Positions 13,679 through 27,200 of a stretch of DNA of 64,000 nt are shown here, piece after piece; positions within the stretch are counted from its first letter, which is position 1, and each line of letters begins with the position of its first letter. Below the pieces are notes generated by a model. That model was given only the letters and a program-made list of their open reading frames with translations, made no database searches and was not told the origin of the DNA. Both the position numbers and the translations under genes were made by a program. Origin of the DNA: Ooceraea biroi. Taxonomy: Eukaryota > Arthropoda > Insecta > Hymenoptera > Formicidae. The stretch covers positions 11,656,001 through 11,720,000 of the forward strand of contig NC_039510.1 in the NCBI RefSeq assembly GCF_003672135.1, read 5' to 3'.

Positions 13679-14545
13679 ATCCTTTTGCGAAATAGCTAGA
13701 GGCTGAACGTTTGATCCTTGCCTCCCAATGATTTATTATTAATGGTTACGAAATGCCCCCTCCGAGGGAAACCGCGAGGTCACCGCAGGAATCCACATTG
13801 TTGCTTGGAAACCGCAGCAGAAGAATTAGCTTTGTTCCGCAGTATCATCTTCCGGTTGGATGCCCGGTGAGATCTCGTCCCACTAATTTAGAGACAGGTG
13901 GATAAGCCGCGAGTCATCTGCATTGCGTTTCTTCCGAATTCCTTCTCAGGCTTCTCAAGCTCCTCCTCAGCGCGTTTATAGCACGAAGAGACTGGCTTAC
14001 ACTTATTGCGCAATGTAATTACGTTATAATCAGCGATATTTGTCTTCTCTCGGAGAATATCTTATTAAATTATCTTTAAAATGTGTCCATTAAGAAAGTA
14101 TTTATCTCACTATGCGTGATGCAATCCACGAACCTCTCGCAGAAGTGCATTTCTAGCTAGAAGCTAAATATACAAGACGTATATCTCGATAGAGTTAACT
14201 TTTCTTAAATTATATTTCCAGGTCGAAGAGACACAGATCTAAAAGAGTGTACGTAACGCATTTAATTGCGACGATCGATCATCGTGGTGGCGTTATTATC
14301 GGACCAGCGGACGGCTCGTACCTATATAACGGATCGATTGCACGGCGAGGCGGGGTGCAGGAGGGTAATATAAGGAGATCGCGAATTCTTATGTGCGAGC
14401 ATTGACCGGGACTAATAGAGAATTACGTCGGATGAATTTAATGGAAAACGTCGTATCTCTTCTGCCTTCGTCGCAGTTGCCTCCTGCAGTCTGGTATCGA
14501 CTTCATCATGCTCCGAATCGAAAACATGACAAGGAGGATGACGCC

Positions 14546-14571
14546 GACGACGACGACGACGACGACGACGA
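14546..14571. repeat. (GAC)n microsatellite
   Basis: Eight or more GAC triplets. It would read as poly-Asp on the plus strand, but no gene supports it. Confidence 0.9.
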
Positions 14572-14928
14572 AGTCGCCGTTGCGGGAGGGATGAGCCACT
14601 TGGCCGCTTAACAAAATCTATTGTGAAACTGTTTACGATCCGGCGAAAAATGATCGACGATTTCTCCGAAGTCGACGGTGCGGGATGACCCGGCTTTAAT
14701 TGAATTCCGGCGATTCTCCTAGACTCTTCGCAGACCGGAGAGTAAACTGAGATGCTTCCACGGATGAGTTGCTCGAATATATTCCTTTGTGTTATATGAA
14801 AACTCAAGGTACCGATGTCTTTAATATTCAATCTAAAATAAACTTCAAGAAAATCGATTTTATCGGACCACTCAAGGCACGCGAGTAATCTACGCTAAAT
14901 CACGGAAATCAGTAATGTTTATAACGGC

Positions 14929-15111
14929 TCAATACTCATAAACGGTCCGTTTATGGAACTTGGTATAGATATAGATCACAAAATTCGGCTCCAAGTCTCT
15001 GTAGATCGTGGCGCCGATGAAGACCAGCTCGATGACGTTCTCTGACGTGGGCACTACGATGACGCACAAGATCAATAAGTACGCAAGAGACGGTTGCGCG
15101 AACTCGCTCAT
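14929..15111 (-). CDS. Unrecognised 60-codon ORF with a hydrophobic segment (doubtful)
   Basis: The ORF begins with ATG, and its first 35 residues are hydrophobic (LAYLLILCVIVV). The open frame extends upstream of the ATG to a TAG and includes a possible CGCAG acceptor near 15149. I recognise no family and no matching exon nearby. It could be a stray exon, a short peptide or chance; I lean to chance. Confidence 0.12.
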   Translation of the reverse strand: MSEFAQPSLAYLLILCVIVVPTSENVIELVFIGATIYRDLEPNFVIYIYTKFHKRTVYEY

Positions 15112-16333
15112 CCCTCTACGATCCCCGGATCGTCTCCATTGACAGGATTTTCTGCGTTTATGCTCGTTCTACGTTCTATACTTAGACGCGTCCGTCTGTG
15201 CGGCTAGTACTCGAGACAAACGATTACGAGAAGCCACCGCCGCCACGTGTTGGGAAGCCGCATTACCGCACGCCAACTCTGAACCCTTCATTTCTTCTTA
15301 TAGATCATTTTCCTTGGGGTCCCATGGATCTTGCCGCGGTGCTAGCGGCAGGGTGGTTTCCGCTCGAGGGTGGTTTCCAATGCGCGCACCTCGATTCTTC
15401 GGCGACGAAAACACGTGCGCGATAACGTTGTCACGTTAATAGTCTTCTCGACTCCTACGTCCGGCCAATGATCTCGTTACATCATTATCGCGCACGTGCA
15501 TATGTTGTAACATGATATATACATGCGATATATGTGTATTAATTTTCAGAAGGAAACGAACGACGACTCTCACTGCGCACTCAAACGCGATTATTGACGC
15601 GATATTTCAATCGCGGACTCGCTTTCCGCGAGGAGGTCCATCGAGGACCCAACAACGATCAGGATGCTCGACCCGCTTAATTGCTAGTATGCAAACGTGC
15701 GGAAAACGACCCGCCTGGACGAGGTTTCCCCGTAAACTGATTTCGTGGCACCCCGCGCCACGACACGCACTATCCCGAAATAGCGCGTCGCCGAAAATAA
15801 CCGGGTTCAGGTCGCTTCGGCCTGGTCGCGTAGTCGGGAAGATTGTTGACTTACCGGACACCCGGTAGACGGATCCGCACTGGCGCATCGATGTGAACGG
15901 CGGTCGATTGTTTTTTCATTGGGCGAGAAAGAAAAGTGAGAAATGTCTAAAAATTAATTATTATATTATTTAATTATACATACATAATTATTATATAAAT
16001 ATATGTTTGTATATTAATTATCATATTGATATCACGCAAGTACTAACTATAGTACTAACTGTGTGTAAATATTCAAAATTATATTATGTATTATATATTT
16101 TAGAGCGGTTCTGTCTTTCTACAAATAAAAATATATTTAAATTATAAATTCTTCTTTATCTATTAAACGTTGAATAATATTTCTTTCTATATGGAAGACA
16201 TTTAAATAATCAATATTTAAAAGATAAGCGCAAGTGAATTGTCTGACAATATCCCCTCATCGATCATTCACCGACACACTCCCTCCTGTGCAAAAATATT
16301 TAACTTTCCCGTGAAAAAATAATATGCCATTCT

Positions 16334-16368
16334 GAGAGAGAGAGAGAGAAAGAGAGAGAGAGAAAGAG
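16334..16368. repeat. (GA)n microsatellite
   Basis: GAGA run with AAA interruptions. Confidence 0.9.
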
Positions 16369-17778
16369 TCAGTCGAGCACCGGCGTCTTCTCGGTCGGCT
16401 TTAAAATTTATGAAATGCAGATTTCGCGCGCGCCGGGGTGGTATGTTCGTAATGGGCGCGAACGGAAGTTCTTAGCGACTATTATTTCTCCTTCGAGTGG
16501 GCTTTATCGCGTGATTATCGAGTCGTTGAAGCCGGAGCCGTTAACAGGACGCCAACGTCGCCGCCGAGACGATTAACGTTCTCGCGATTTAAACGACGAA
16601 CTGCGGCTGCGAACATAGCAGTGAGATTGTATATGGAAACGTATGTGTGCATACGTGTGCGCGTGTAGGTCGCAAAGGGGATGAAAAGGATTTGCATAGC
16701 AAGCGTGAATTTTGCATGCGGCAAGTGCGTCCGGAAAAATATTGTAAGAACAATCTTCCGCGCGCGGAAAGTAGTAAGCCGCGCAAAAATGTCGTTCTCG
16801 TTGAGAGATAATCGCATTGTCGTGCCGCGTGCACTCGAAGTAAGTAACATTCCAACTTTATTTTCATTCTCTTATCAAGTATGTCAAAGAGTATGGCAAA
16901 CAACATTATGTAAATATTGTAGAAAAAATCTTAACGAGACTTTCCGAGAGAGTGTGTGTCCACTACCTTTTCTAAATCTTCCTCTTCCTAGAAATGTAAT
17001 CTTTTCATTTTTACAAGATTTGCTGCGCTAGTTACTGCTAGATTAAATCTGAAGAGAAAATATTCAAAATGCAAATTTCGACGACTAAATATTAATGCTA
17101 CCGCCATGCAATGCATATGCAAATTTAACTGCATTCCACAATTGTTCTCTCATTCATTTTATGGCGACTAATTCTGAGATTTATATGTGTACTTGTATAT
17201 ACACAACAGCATTTATCAAACTTATGGCACTCGCAAGATTGTGGTTTCATTCTTCGTCGCTATTGTAATTAATAACTTGTACAATTATGATTTATTACTA
17301 TATTTAATAATAATTTTTTAAATTGAAATATATACTGTAATTGTGAATAAATGAGAGATCTCATTATATTTGATTATTTAATTATCTATATCATCAGATA
17401 TTGAAATTTATGACATTAAAATTCAAAAATGTTCTAAAATAAAAGGTTTTTTAAACATAAGTAATTCAAAAATTTTCATAACATCAATCACACAAATCGG
17501 AAATCTGTGAAAAGAATACGTTTATAGTTTTAATCAAGCAAGGCAGCAAATTTCCATTAATAAAATCAACATTACTGCTTAATGATCTTATAATAACAAT
17601 TATTTAACGAATATTTATATAATTTATCCACTTGTAATTATAAAATATTATTACATTAATTGATCCATCGAACAATTTTAATTCTTCATTACGCATTCTT
17701 ATTATCAACGATAATTGTCAATCAACGATAACTACGCTGTAATGTTAAAATCATTGATTCAAACCATTCTTGCCTTGA

Positions 17779-17784
17779 TTTATT
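17779..17784 (-). terminator. Candidate poly(A) signal of K2P-B
   Basis: AATAAA on the minus strand (TTTATT on plus), about 225 bases after the K2P-B stop. Position fits a short 3' UTR; no transcript data are available. Confidence 0.4.
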
Positions 17785-18009
17785 ATCAGAATATATTTTT
17801 CTTTCGCGGTAAAGGGAAGAGTCAGACCGTTCGATCGGCAAATTCGATCTGCGCGAGATCAAGGTTTTCTCATGTATCACGAAACTGGCTTATACATCGA
17901 GTAGGGGGTGCAAAGCGAGAAATCCACCGAATCTCTCTTATATCGTATGTACGACGGTGGGTGATGCGCGTCCCCGATCCCGTCGAATAGTAAGTTGAAA
18001 ACCGCGACA

Positions 18010-18269
18010 TCAGAGCTTGGGCTCATTTTCATAGACCTCATCCTCGTACTCGGCGTCGTATTCGTCGTAGTCCTCGGCCTCTTCCTCGTCGTCGGTCTCT
18101 TTGATGATACCCAGCCTCTTCGCGACACTCTTCACGTTGTTGATGACCTCCTCTTGCACCAGATTAAAGCTCATTGCCAGCAAGGCAATTCCAAATAGCA
18201 GGTAGAGGGAACAAAGGGCGATGCCCTTCTGCGCGTCCAGCTTGTACGCCGGCACAAAGTCGCCGAAAC
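18010..18269 (-). CDS. K2P-B exon 10 (GFGD filter end, TM4, acidic tail, stop)
   Basis: The acceptor is TTTTTTAAG. FGDFVPAYK is followed by TM4 and an Asp/Glu/Tyr-rich tail ending ENEPKL and TGA. Confidence 0.92.
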
Positions 18270-21200
18270 CTTAAAAAAGATGTGACCAAAAATCACGCGG
18301 GTTTTGCGTCACCTATACTCAAAATTAACCCGAGGCCAATAGGTAAGCGATGGTAAATTCTCTAAAAACGTCAAAAGCATTATATAAATATCACATAACG
18401 AATATGAATTTAATAACATTGGGAGCTTTAGAATTTCCAAGTTGAAAAATGAGGAGTGTGAATCTTTCGAGTTTGAGTACCTCCACCCTGGTAAAGGAGC
18501 TTAGCTACTCGAAAAAAAAGACATTAGTTTTATCACACGCAGTCTTTTTGAACAGCAAGAAAAAAATGACGATAGTTGACGAACCGATGGTAGTCAATGT
18601 GATGAAGCAAAAGTAAGCCGAGTCGAGGAACTGCCACTCTTCCCACTCGCTGAAGAGAAACGCGCCGCCGAATATATAACTGATAACCAGGAACACGCAC
18701 AGCCAGATGGGCACGGGCTTAGTCGGCTGCCTTTCCTGATCATCCGTGGCGGCATGGTACTCGTAGTCGAAATCAATATCGTCGGCGTAAACCTGTCGAT
18801 GCACGGCGAATCCCATCGGCGACATAATCCTCGGCGACGGCGGCGGTCCTCGTTTGTAAGAGCGCGCTGGGAACGAATATTTAGCGATCAGGGATGCGCA
18901 CATTATCGATCGACCGTTATTCGGGCCGCGACATAGTTGAGAAGTGCAATCTGCGAGCTCTCAATGACTTAGGAATCTCGGACATTCCCGGTAAAGTTAG
19001 AATTGCGCTAAGTAGAAATTATGCTAGATATAGATACTATGTTCCTTTCGCGTGTGACGAAACTGCTACTTGCATTCCTGAAAGCTTCGTCCAGAGATCT
19101 TCATTTAGAGATCTCATTTTATTTAATGTCATCCGTTTATTTATAATAATATGATCGAGTTTTGGATTCCCACAGAAATTTAGCGGGATCATCGATTATA
19201 TCATCGAATTAGGTTTAACTCGCAAGAGAGGTGTGTGCATTTGCTGCATCGCTCACCGACGGGATAATTGCTCCTGGTACGTCTGGTTTTGGTGGATTGC
19301 GATCTCCTCATATGCTCCATTTCCAAATAGACCGAAGATGGTCGGGGAGCTGGCGTCAAACTCACTCTGTGATTATTCGTTGTGGCTCCTTCCACGGAGA
19401 GACATCTCCTCGGTAAGGGTCTGGGACCGAAGGAAGTTTGCTTTTCCGTGCTATCTAGCTCTTCGGCCGTTCCGTTGCCCTGCGGTTTCTCCAAGTTCTC
19501 CTCTGTAATAGTGTGTCGGCTTTGTTTAATTTCTTCGTGCATTTTAGAAAGCAGTCTATTTGATCGTCTTAAATAGCGCGGATGTTATCTAAATCTCTTA
19601 ATGTTAGATGAATAGTAAGAAATGCGATGATGAAAGATATGATAAAAAATAATATAAATGTAATTTGTATTTTAACAAGATTTATCAAGGAGATATTAAT
19701 CGAATCCGTTATTAAAAACATTATTAATTTTACCATTTATACAATTTGATAATTAGATTAATTCTATAATAAATTATTACATCTTGATTAAAATTTTAAT
19801 TAAGAATTTTAACTGTATTTATTTAACTATATTTAATAGAAATTATATTGCACACATAAAAATAATATAACATTATTTATATATAACTATTTTTTAATGA
19901 ACATAATGTTTATTAATTACTAAAAAGATTTGATCACTCGGCAATCCATTTATTTAATTAACTGATATGGAACTGATAATTTGCGAACAGAATTATCTAT
20001 TTTTGTAACTCTCAGAATAATCCGTAATTGATAATTATATTGATACTTGCCTCTATTTCGAGGCGGAGGTTGCCATCTGAGCATTTCGTCCTCCAAGTCA
20101 TCCAACGCGTATTTATTGCATAAAACCGGAGACCGGTCCACCTCGTTTGGACCCAGCAATAATTTTCTATCCAGCGACTGCGTCATCCTGGGACTAGCTG
20201 TACGCGATAATGAAAGTAATGCAAAGCAGCCGATAGTTTCATTGATCGAGACGATAACGAGCGCAATTTAATGCGGTACAAGCGATGCGCCTGAATTAAT
20301 TAATTAATATCGAGCGTGTATTTTACGGGAGCTCGGGATGGCGAGGCTTTGTGTCTCGCACGTGTATTACTGATATCTCGTTCATTAATTCTTTTTTATT
20401 AAGTAAATAATGTACATGCAAGGTAAATAGAACAGAGAGGAATGAAATTATATATTAAATATATTAAATATGCATGTTCAATTACCTATAATTTATGCTC
20501 CTTTATGTTGACTGTCTCACAGCAAAATGTTCTCGCTTTTATTACAAAACTAATTTAGAATGCAATATTGGAGTTTGGTGTTGATAAATACCTCTTACGT
20601 TTCTTGGTGTAGCCACAGGAGCATCCAATAATCGATCCGAATAACGTGGCATAGTCGAAGCTTTACTTTCTGTTAGATTCACTGGGGGTGCGTAAGCACT
20701 CGATGTCTTTATCTCGCTTCCTTCGAATCGTCGTGGCAAATATCTGCAGTTTGTTACCTATATGTTACTTTAGTTCTTTATTAATATATCCTTAGTATTA
20801 TAATTAATCATATTAATATACATATTTTTGCAAATGCTCTTTTAGTGAATTTTTATTCAGCTTTCTATAATCATTTTTCAACTTTATTATCAAGTGCCTA
20901 AACTTTTATTAGAAAAATTGATCCTATATATATTATAATAATTAATTGATTTCTCTTGTTTATATTAATGATAATGTGAAACAAATTTACCAAGACGTTT
21001 ATTCTGTCCATTTGAAACTACGTTTCTTACCAAGTTGTGTAATTTGAACGAACAATGTTGTTTATTTGTTACTGTACAATCAAATATTTATGTACTTCCC
21101 CTTAAAATCTCCATTGATTTCTCGAATCAAGTAAATAAATTAAATTCAGGAGCAATCGTACCTGCAATCGGTGTCCGAGTACGAAGACTTCGTCATACTT

Positions 21201-24200
21201 GAAGGTATGGAAAGCCCCAAGGCCGAGTCAGCTGATCGTTGACTCACTCTGATGGACCGGCGAAACGGGCCTTTGCTTGATGCATATCGCCTTGTAAAAC
21301 ATAATGTTCGTGTCATCAATCAGTTACGTGGGTCATTAAACTCATAAGTCAACAGATTTATTTGATCCTTCGCTACAGGAATTCAAAGATGCTTATCGTG
21401 ATATCTTCATAGGATGTATTGATATATGATCAACGTCATTCTTATGCAACATGCTAATACTTTTATGATTAATTATTGAAATGTAGTTTAATATAAAACA
21501 TTGATATATTTTATATATCTATAGATTTGAATTTACATTTCTTTTCTCTCAATTTTCTTGCTCTGTTAAGTTTCTTTCTCTGCACTCTAAAACAGAATAT
21601 TTCTCTCCTTTGTTTAATGTATAAAATTACCCTGACTGGCGAACGGAATACGATCTGACAAAAGTGCTACGCCCCCGTCGTTTTTTTGGTGGTTTGGTGC
21701 ACACATAGCAGCACACTTTCCAATAAAGAAATCTGGAAACATCAATCACAAAAAAAAGTATTATTCTTTAGCAGCAATGGAAGTTGCTAAACGTTCTCTG
21801 TGCGATGCAACAATAGACGGAACAAGAAATTCTGCGGGCTTTCCATTTTCCTAGCACATGACCCGAATTATATGCAATTGAGCATTGTTCGTTACCTAAA
21901 ACTCGATGCCATCACATCTCCAATGTTTGACAAGCAGAGCAACATGAGCGGAATACCGAGAATGGCATAAAAGATAGTCACGACTTTTCCATTTTTCGTT
22001 TTCGGCGCGATGTGGCCATATCCTAAAACAAAAACCGAACAGATAACAAATTTCCGGTTCCCTGAAAAAAATTGTGCAACGAGAGTTTTATATTATAATA
22101 CTTTATGCATTTTTTGCGCGAAGTGATTCCTTAAAACTAGATGAGAAATCGCTGGTTAGCTACGTGTCGCAAATCAAGGATTATTCTGCTGAATGAGCTC
22201 GATCAACAATGGGGCGTGTGCCCGAAGTCAAGTTTAATCGCCACCTTAAAGTTTCAAATTAGAAGAAACGAGTCGGCGAGGTCGTTCAGGTCCTTAGCCG
22301 CTCTCGTCTCGGCCTTGAATCTCTTCTTCGAGGCCTCGTACAAGTCTCGCAATTTCGTCTACGAGTCTGGGTCAAGGTTTTCGGAACTTCTTAGTCAATA
22401 ATATGACGACCACACATTTCATGTTACATAATATTTCCGTTATTTGCGACGTGATTCTTCTATCTTGTTATTAAACTTCTCATAATTGATTTTCGAAATT
22501 ATTGGAAACGATACACGCGTTTTTATGATTTCATGTTGAACAATGAATTTAGGAAGCTTTTATGCACAATTTTTTAAATTTGTGATTTAAGTAGCATAAT
22601 ATAAAAATGCAAAGTATTTCTAGTAATAAGAGGAAGGCAAAGTATAAAGATACCATAAAAGAATATATAAAATAATTTTGCTGTGATATTATTATCACAA
22701 AAAAGTATTAATTAAATTGATTAAATTAATTAAATTGAAATTGAAATAAATGTATTAATATTAAATTGAAAAAAATTGAGAGAATTATTAAAAATTATGT
22801 ATTTTCGATTTAACAGAGACGGTTCTTCTTACGTGGTGAAATAATAATAAAGAGATAGAGAGTTTATGGTAATAAATTCTTTCGAGTAAATCAATATTAC
22901 CAGCTTTTCCTAAGAAATTCTGCTATTTGAATAATTTCGATTATGCAAATCTCGAAGCTGTACGTGAAGAATTGTAGTATTACGTAAATTTCCAAATATT
23001 TTTTACTAAAGAATTCACGATTTGAATTTATTTTATTGTCTACAGTCACATGCAGGATATTCGAATAATGTGCCGTTTCCAGGATAAAACAGGATAAAAC
23101 TCAATCAATTTTTTTTATGTCACAAGGTTTCCCATTGGAGGAAGTTGCCTGTCGCAAGAAACCTGGTCAAAGTGCACCCATAACAAGTCCCTTTCCCTTT
23201 ATTGAGAGGACGGATTTATCCGCCGCTCGAGAGGCAGGTTCAGGAAACGCGAAAACGGGAGACGGCGATCCAATTTCATAAATTTGCCCCCGAAGAAGCC
23301 ATTTATTATGGCGATCTCGCGGCGAAACGTGCGACGAAGCCAATTTGGATCGCCTTTAGCGAGGATCGATTTGCGGCGGGACTTCGATAAAGAAATTTGT
23401 GGCGGAGAGTAACATTTTCAGCGATATGTGTGATAACGGCGATAACTATTTAGACATTGCTTTAGATTTTAGATTCTGCGTGAATATAGATGATGCCAAT
23501 GTTTATGATATGTTTGCTCCTTTTCCAACATTGCCGAAAGCGAAGTATCTTTCTATATGGTTTTGACTTTCAGGCACTGCATTATATAACTGTATGCAAC
23601 TGGAAAAGGAAAAGGCAAGGAGGCAAAAACCTTATATATCATATATAGCGAATACGTGAATTTTCCGAGAATCCTGAGATGTCGAAAAGGCATCGCAATC
23701 TATTCGAGATCTTGCTTCTATTCTCCATTTCTTTTTTTCTTCTGAGTGGTGTAACGCTTTTACTCTGACAAGGAAAAGAGAAAGATAGAAAGAGAGAGAG
23801 AGAGAGACAAGAAATAGGTCGCACAGCCGATGGCAGGAAATTATTTGAAAAGGGAGAAAATATAGGGAGAGAGTCGTTCGCCGCGATCGCTAGTGCCTGT
23901 CGGAGAAATGAATTTTCGCCATCGTTGAAGGATAAGCGCATTCGATCGCGGCAATAGCCGGGTCGGCTGCGGGAAATTTCGATGAGCCTCGATTTCTTAT
24001 CGACTACTACGTCTAACATCGCTGGAGCTAATTTTTTACGCAATTACGAGCCGGAAGTGACCTCAGGATCGTGAGACGGCAAACTGACGTCGCGTTCGGA
24101 CATGTAACATCAATTTCCTGCCTGGAACAGGTTCTTTGAAACAGACGTGCCACGGATGCAATTCATATTTTAGCATTGAATTAAATAGTAATAGTCATTA

Positions 24201-27200
24201 AAACTCGAGTCGTCAAAATTACAAGTTTTAATATCAAGAAGATTGGAAGAAACGGCGATTATTTCAATACAGATAGTTCAGAGATAGAAAATTTAAATAA
24301 TCTTTAAGAATTAAAGTTTGAGGATAAAATACTACAATAAAAGCAGCTTCTTCAATTAATTTTAAGCACACTTTAAATACGGAAAAATACGGAATTCTCC
24401 TTAAAAGATTTATTACCGAGATCTTTAGTACTGAAGATTAAAATTTTCAACGTGACCATTCTGTAATTATAAATAAATAACAAAATAAATGCGAAAAGAA
24501 TTATTATTATGAAATTTTTAATAATTTTGATACACGTATACATTCTTTACTTTAAATATATCATATGTTCAAATGATAATAAACTACCTCTGTTATATCA
24601 TCAGAACAAATAATGCAATAAGACGGTAACCTGGAATGGAAACTATAACTACTCCTCAAATATGTACAAATGTCAAATATGTAGTAATCAGAGATCTCAA
24701 TCGTGATCGGAAAGCTCGAAGATGATGATATAGTTAACGCGCACAGAGATAAAAGTCGCACATTTGTAAAAATAATATCGCAGTTATTAAGTTAACTCGC
24801 GCGGTTTACCGTAGCCATTATTTTCCGCAGAAATACTATTACGTTCGCCGGCATGACAAAAGTCACGACGGAAAAGCGCAGTCCGCTTTTCATCGTTTAT
24901 TTATGATGGCAGGAAATTACTTAAAAGAGATTACGCCCAGGAAATTAGTTGAAAAGCGCGATGAAGGGGTGTTCCTTCCAGGCCCGCTTGCAAAACGAAT
25001 TTTCGCGAATTGGAACGACAAGTTTTCCTCGAAGTGGCAAAGATCCGATTTCATCAATGCGCGCTAAAGGATTACGGAATTTGATTCGATTTTGTTTACG
25101 TTCACTTAAGGGAAGCTCGATAAAAGAAGAAAGCCGAGGCTGCCTGGAAAATCGCTGGTAATAAGACCCTATGTACGGTTTTGTTTTTCTCTCTCGGGTG
25201 GCTGGTACTCAGATTTCAAAAGCGTCCCTATAAATTACGCAATGTATTTTACATCTCTGCTGTTACCATATATTACTGCTATTTTCACTTAATAATTTTT
25301 TCAATAAGCTACATTTATTTTCAATTTCTTTTGTCTCCAAAATACATTTAAACCGTTATTTTGAGACTGTTTTCAAAATACATTTAATCTGTTGTTCTGA
25401 GATTGAGTATCTGCAAATGTCTACGCTAATCGATAAGTGTTGCAAGACGTCTTTCAAGAGAGCAAAGACATTGAACGTCGATTAACTTCAACATCTATCT
25501 TGACGCGCGCGAAAGGACGTCATCTAATCGAATTAGACTTTTCCTTTCCACGATCGGTTTGCGATAGTTTGAATACGATTTTCCTTTAAATTCTCTAAGT
25601 ACTCGCGACGGTTTGCAGCTTTTACGTATTCAGAGCGAAAAGTATGTACGTAATAGCTGGTTGTTTCACTCAGAGTTACTTTAATCCAGAATAAAATCCG
25701 TTGCTTAAATTCTCTCTCGTTTAATCTCATAATGAAAAGATGTCATTCCGAAAATGAGTTTCAAAGCCAGCACGAGGTAAAAAGCGTTTTGCATTTATTC
25801 CGACACGCCTGTCCAAGCTTTTGTTAGAAATATGGCATATCGTGCACATCTATATTCTAGTCGGCTTACTCAAACGGGCAGAAATGCGTACATATTTTCG
25901 CGAGAATTTTTCGTCAGAAATTTCCTTTGCTTTTATTTTTCACTTGTCGATTGAATGTGTACACTAACCTGATCTGAAACAAAATTAAATTTCACGCGAA
26001 AAGAACTTTTTATTAAATATATTTTATAAACTAAACTTTTGTAATATTGCTTGCAGAAACTGGTACAATTTTAACAAACTAGGACAACAAAGCGAATGCA
26101 CGACTTTCCGAATGTCCTTCGTGGTCTTCGCGTGTGATGTGTCACGCGGATTCGCCGCTAAGAAGATTGACAGGCAAATGTGGTTTAATAAAGGATGTAT
26201 TTTTCAAAAGTGAAGTCTCTGAAAATCCCTAATGAAAGGTAATTCTGCCGCTGTACAGGACGCAAAGTCGCGGGAATTAACGTTGCGCCATGTGTCTCGA
26301 TTTTGCTTTAAGAAGAAGGTCAAAGAGCGTGCAGGCGAGTGGCTTCCCTTCCTCGGAGTCGAAGAATCGGGTTTTTCCAGGTCGAAGGACGGGCGTTTGC
26401 AGGAGCGGAACCGGCCTCAAGATCCGACCGGATCCACCCACGTTATACCGCATAATAACGTTAGGCTTGCAAATCGACTGGCAGGCACAACGTAATTCTA
26501 CTGCAGACATGATGTAAATGATATATGTATCGGCGTGATATTACTGATAATTAACTTACATTTTGTAATATTTCATAATTGTTATAAGGTCTTTGTTATC
26601 TTTCGTGCACAAACTTGAGAAACAACGCTGAAAAAAGATCAGCTATCAAAAAGATATTTTATTTACTTTTTTTTCATATCTTAAAGTGTCAAATATTTCG
26701 AAGAATTAATTTCCCTCATTATACAATTAAAGTTTATTAAAAATGTTAATAAGATAAATGTGTTAATAAATGTGGATTGCGTTTAAGTCTGAAAGTCGTA
26801 AAAATGTAGGAAACGACCCTTCTTATTACTTTAAAAAGATTAAAGTGCTTAAGAATTAAGAAGAAATTCTGTGTCGTGTTTATTCTCATTCTTCTCGTGT
26901 TAAATCAGGCCACGAGCGGTGTTTCTACCATTGCATCATATGAATAAAAGACGAGCAAATGCTCGTAGCAGAAGGTAAAAGTAAACGTATTCTTTTTAAA
27001 GAAGGAATACGACCTTCTTTTATAACATACATCTCTTCCATGCATTCAATAAGAAAAATTAAAATTGTCAAGAATTAAATCTCTGGAAGAACCGATTAAG
27101 AGCAATAGAACGAAATATTAAAAAATGCAGAAATTATTTTAAAAAACTGGAAATTTGAAATTATTTAACAATAACAATAATAAAAAGGAAAAAAATATAT

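Larger units (their letters stand above)
13494..18009. other. Intergenic spacer between K2P-A and K2P-B
   Basis: It holds the presumed upstream region of K2P-A and the 3' end of K2P-B. It contains (TG)n, (GAC)n and (GA)n microsatellites, a GC-rich patch at about 16380-16700, and an AT-rich tract at 15940-16240 and 16860-17800. A 60-codon minus ORF at 14929-15111 is hydrophobic at its N-terminus but matches nothing I recognise. Confidence 0.5.
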
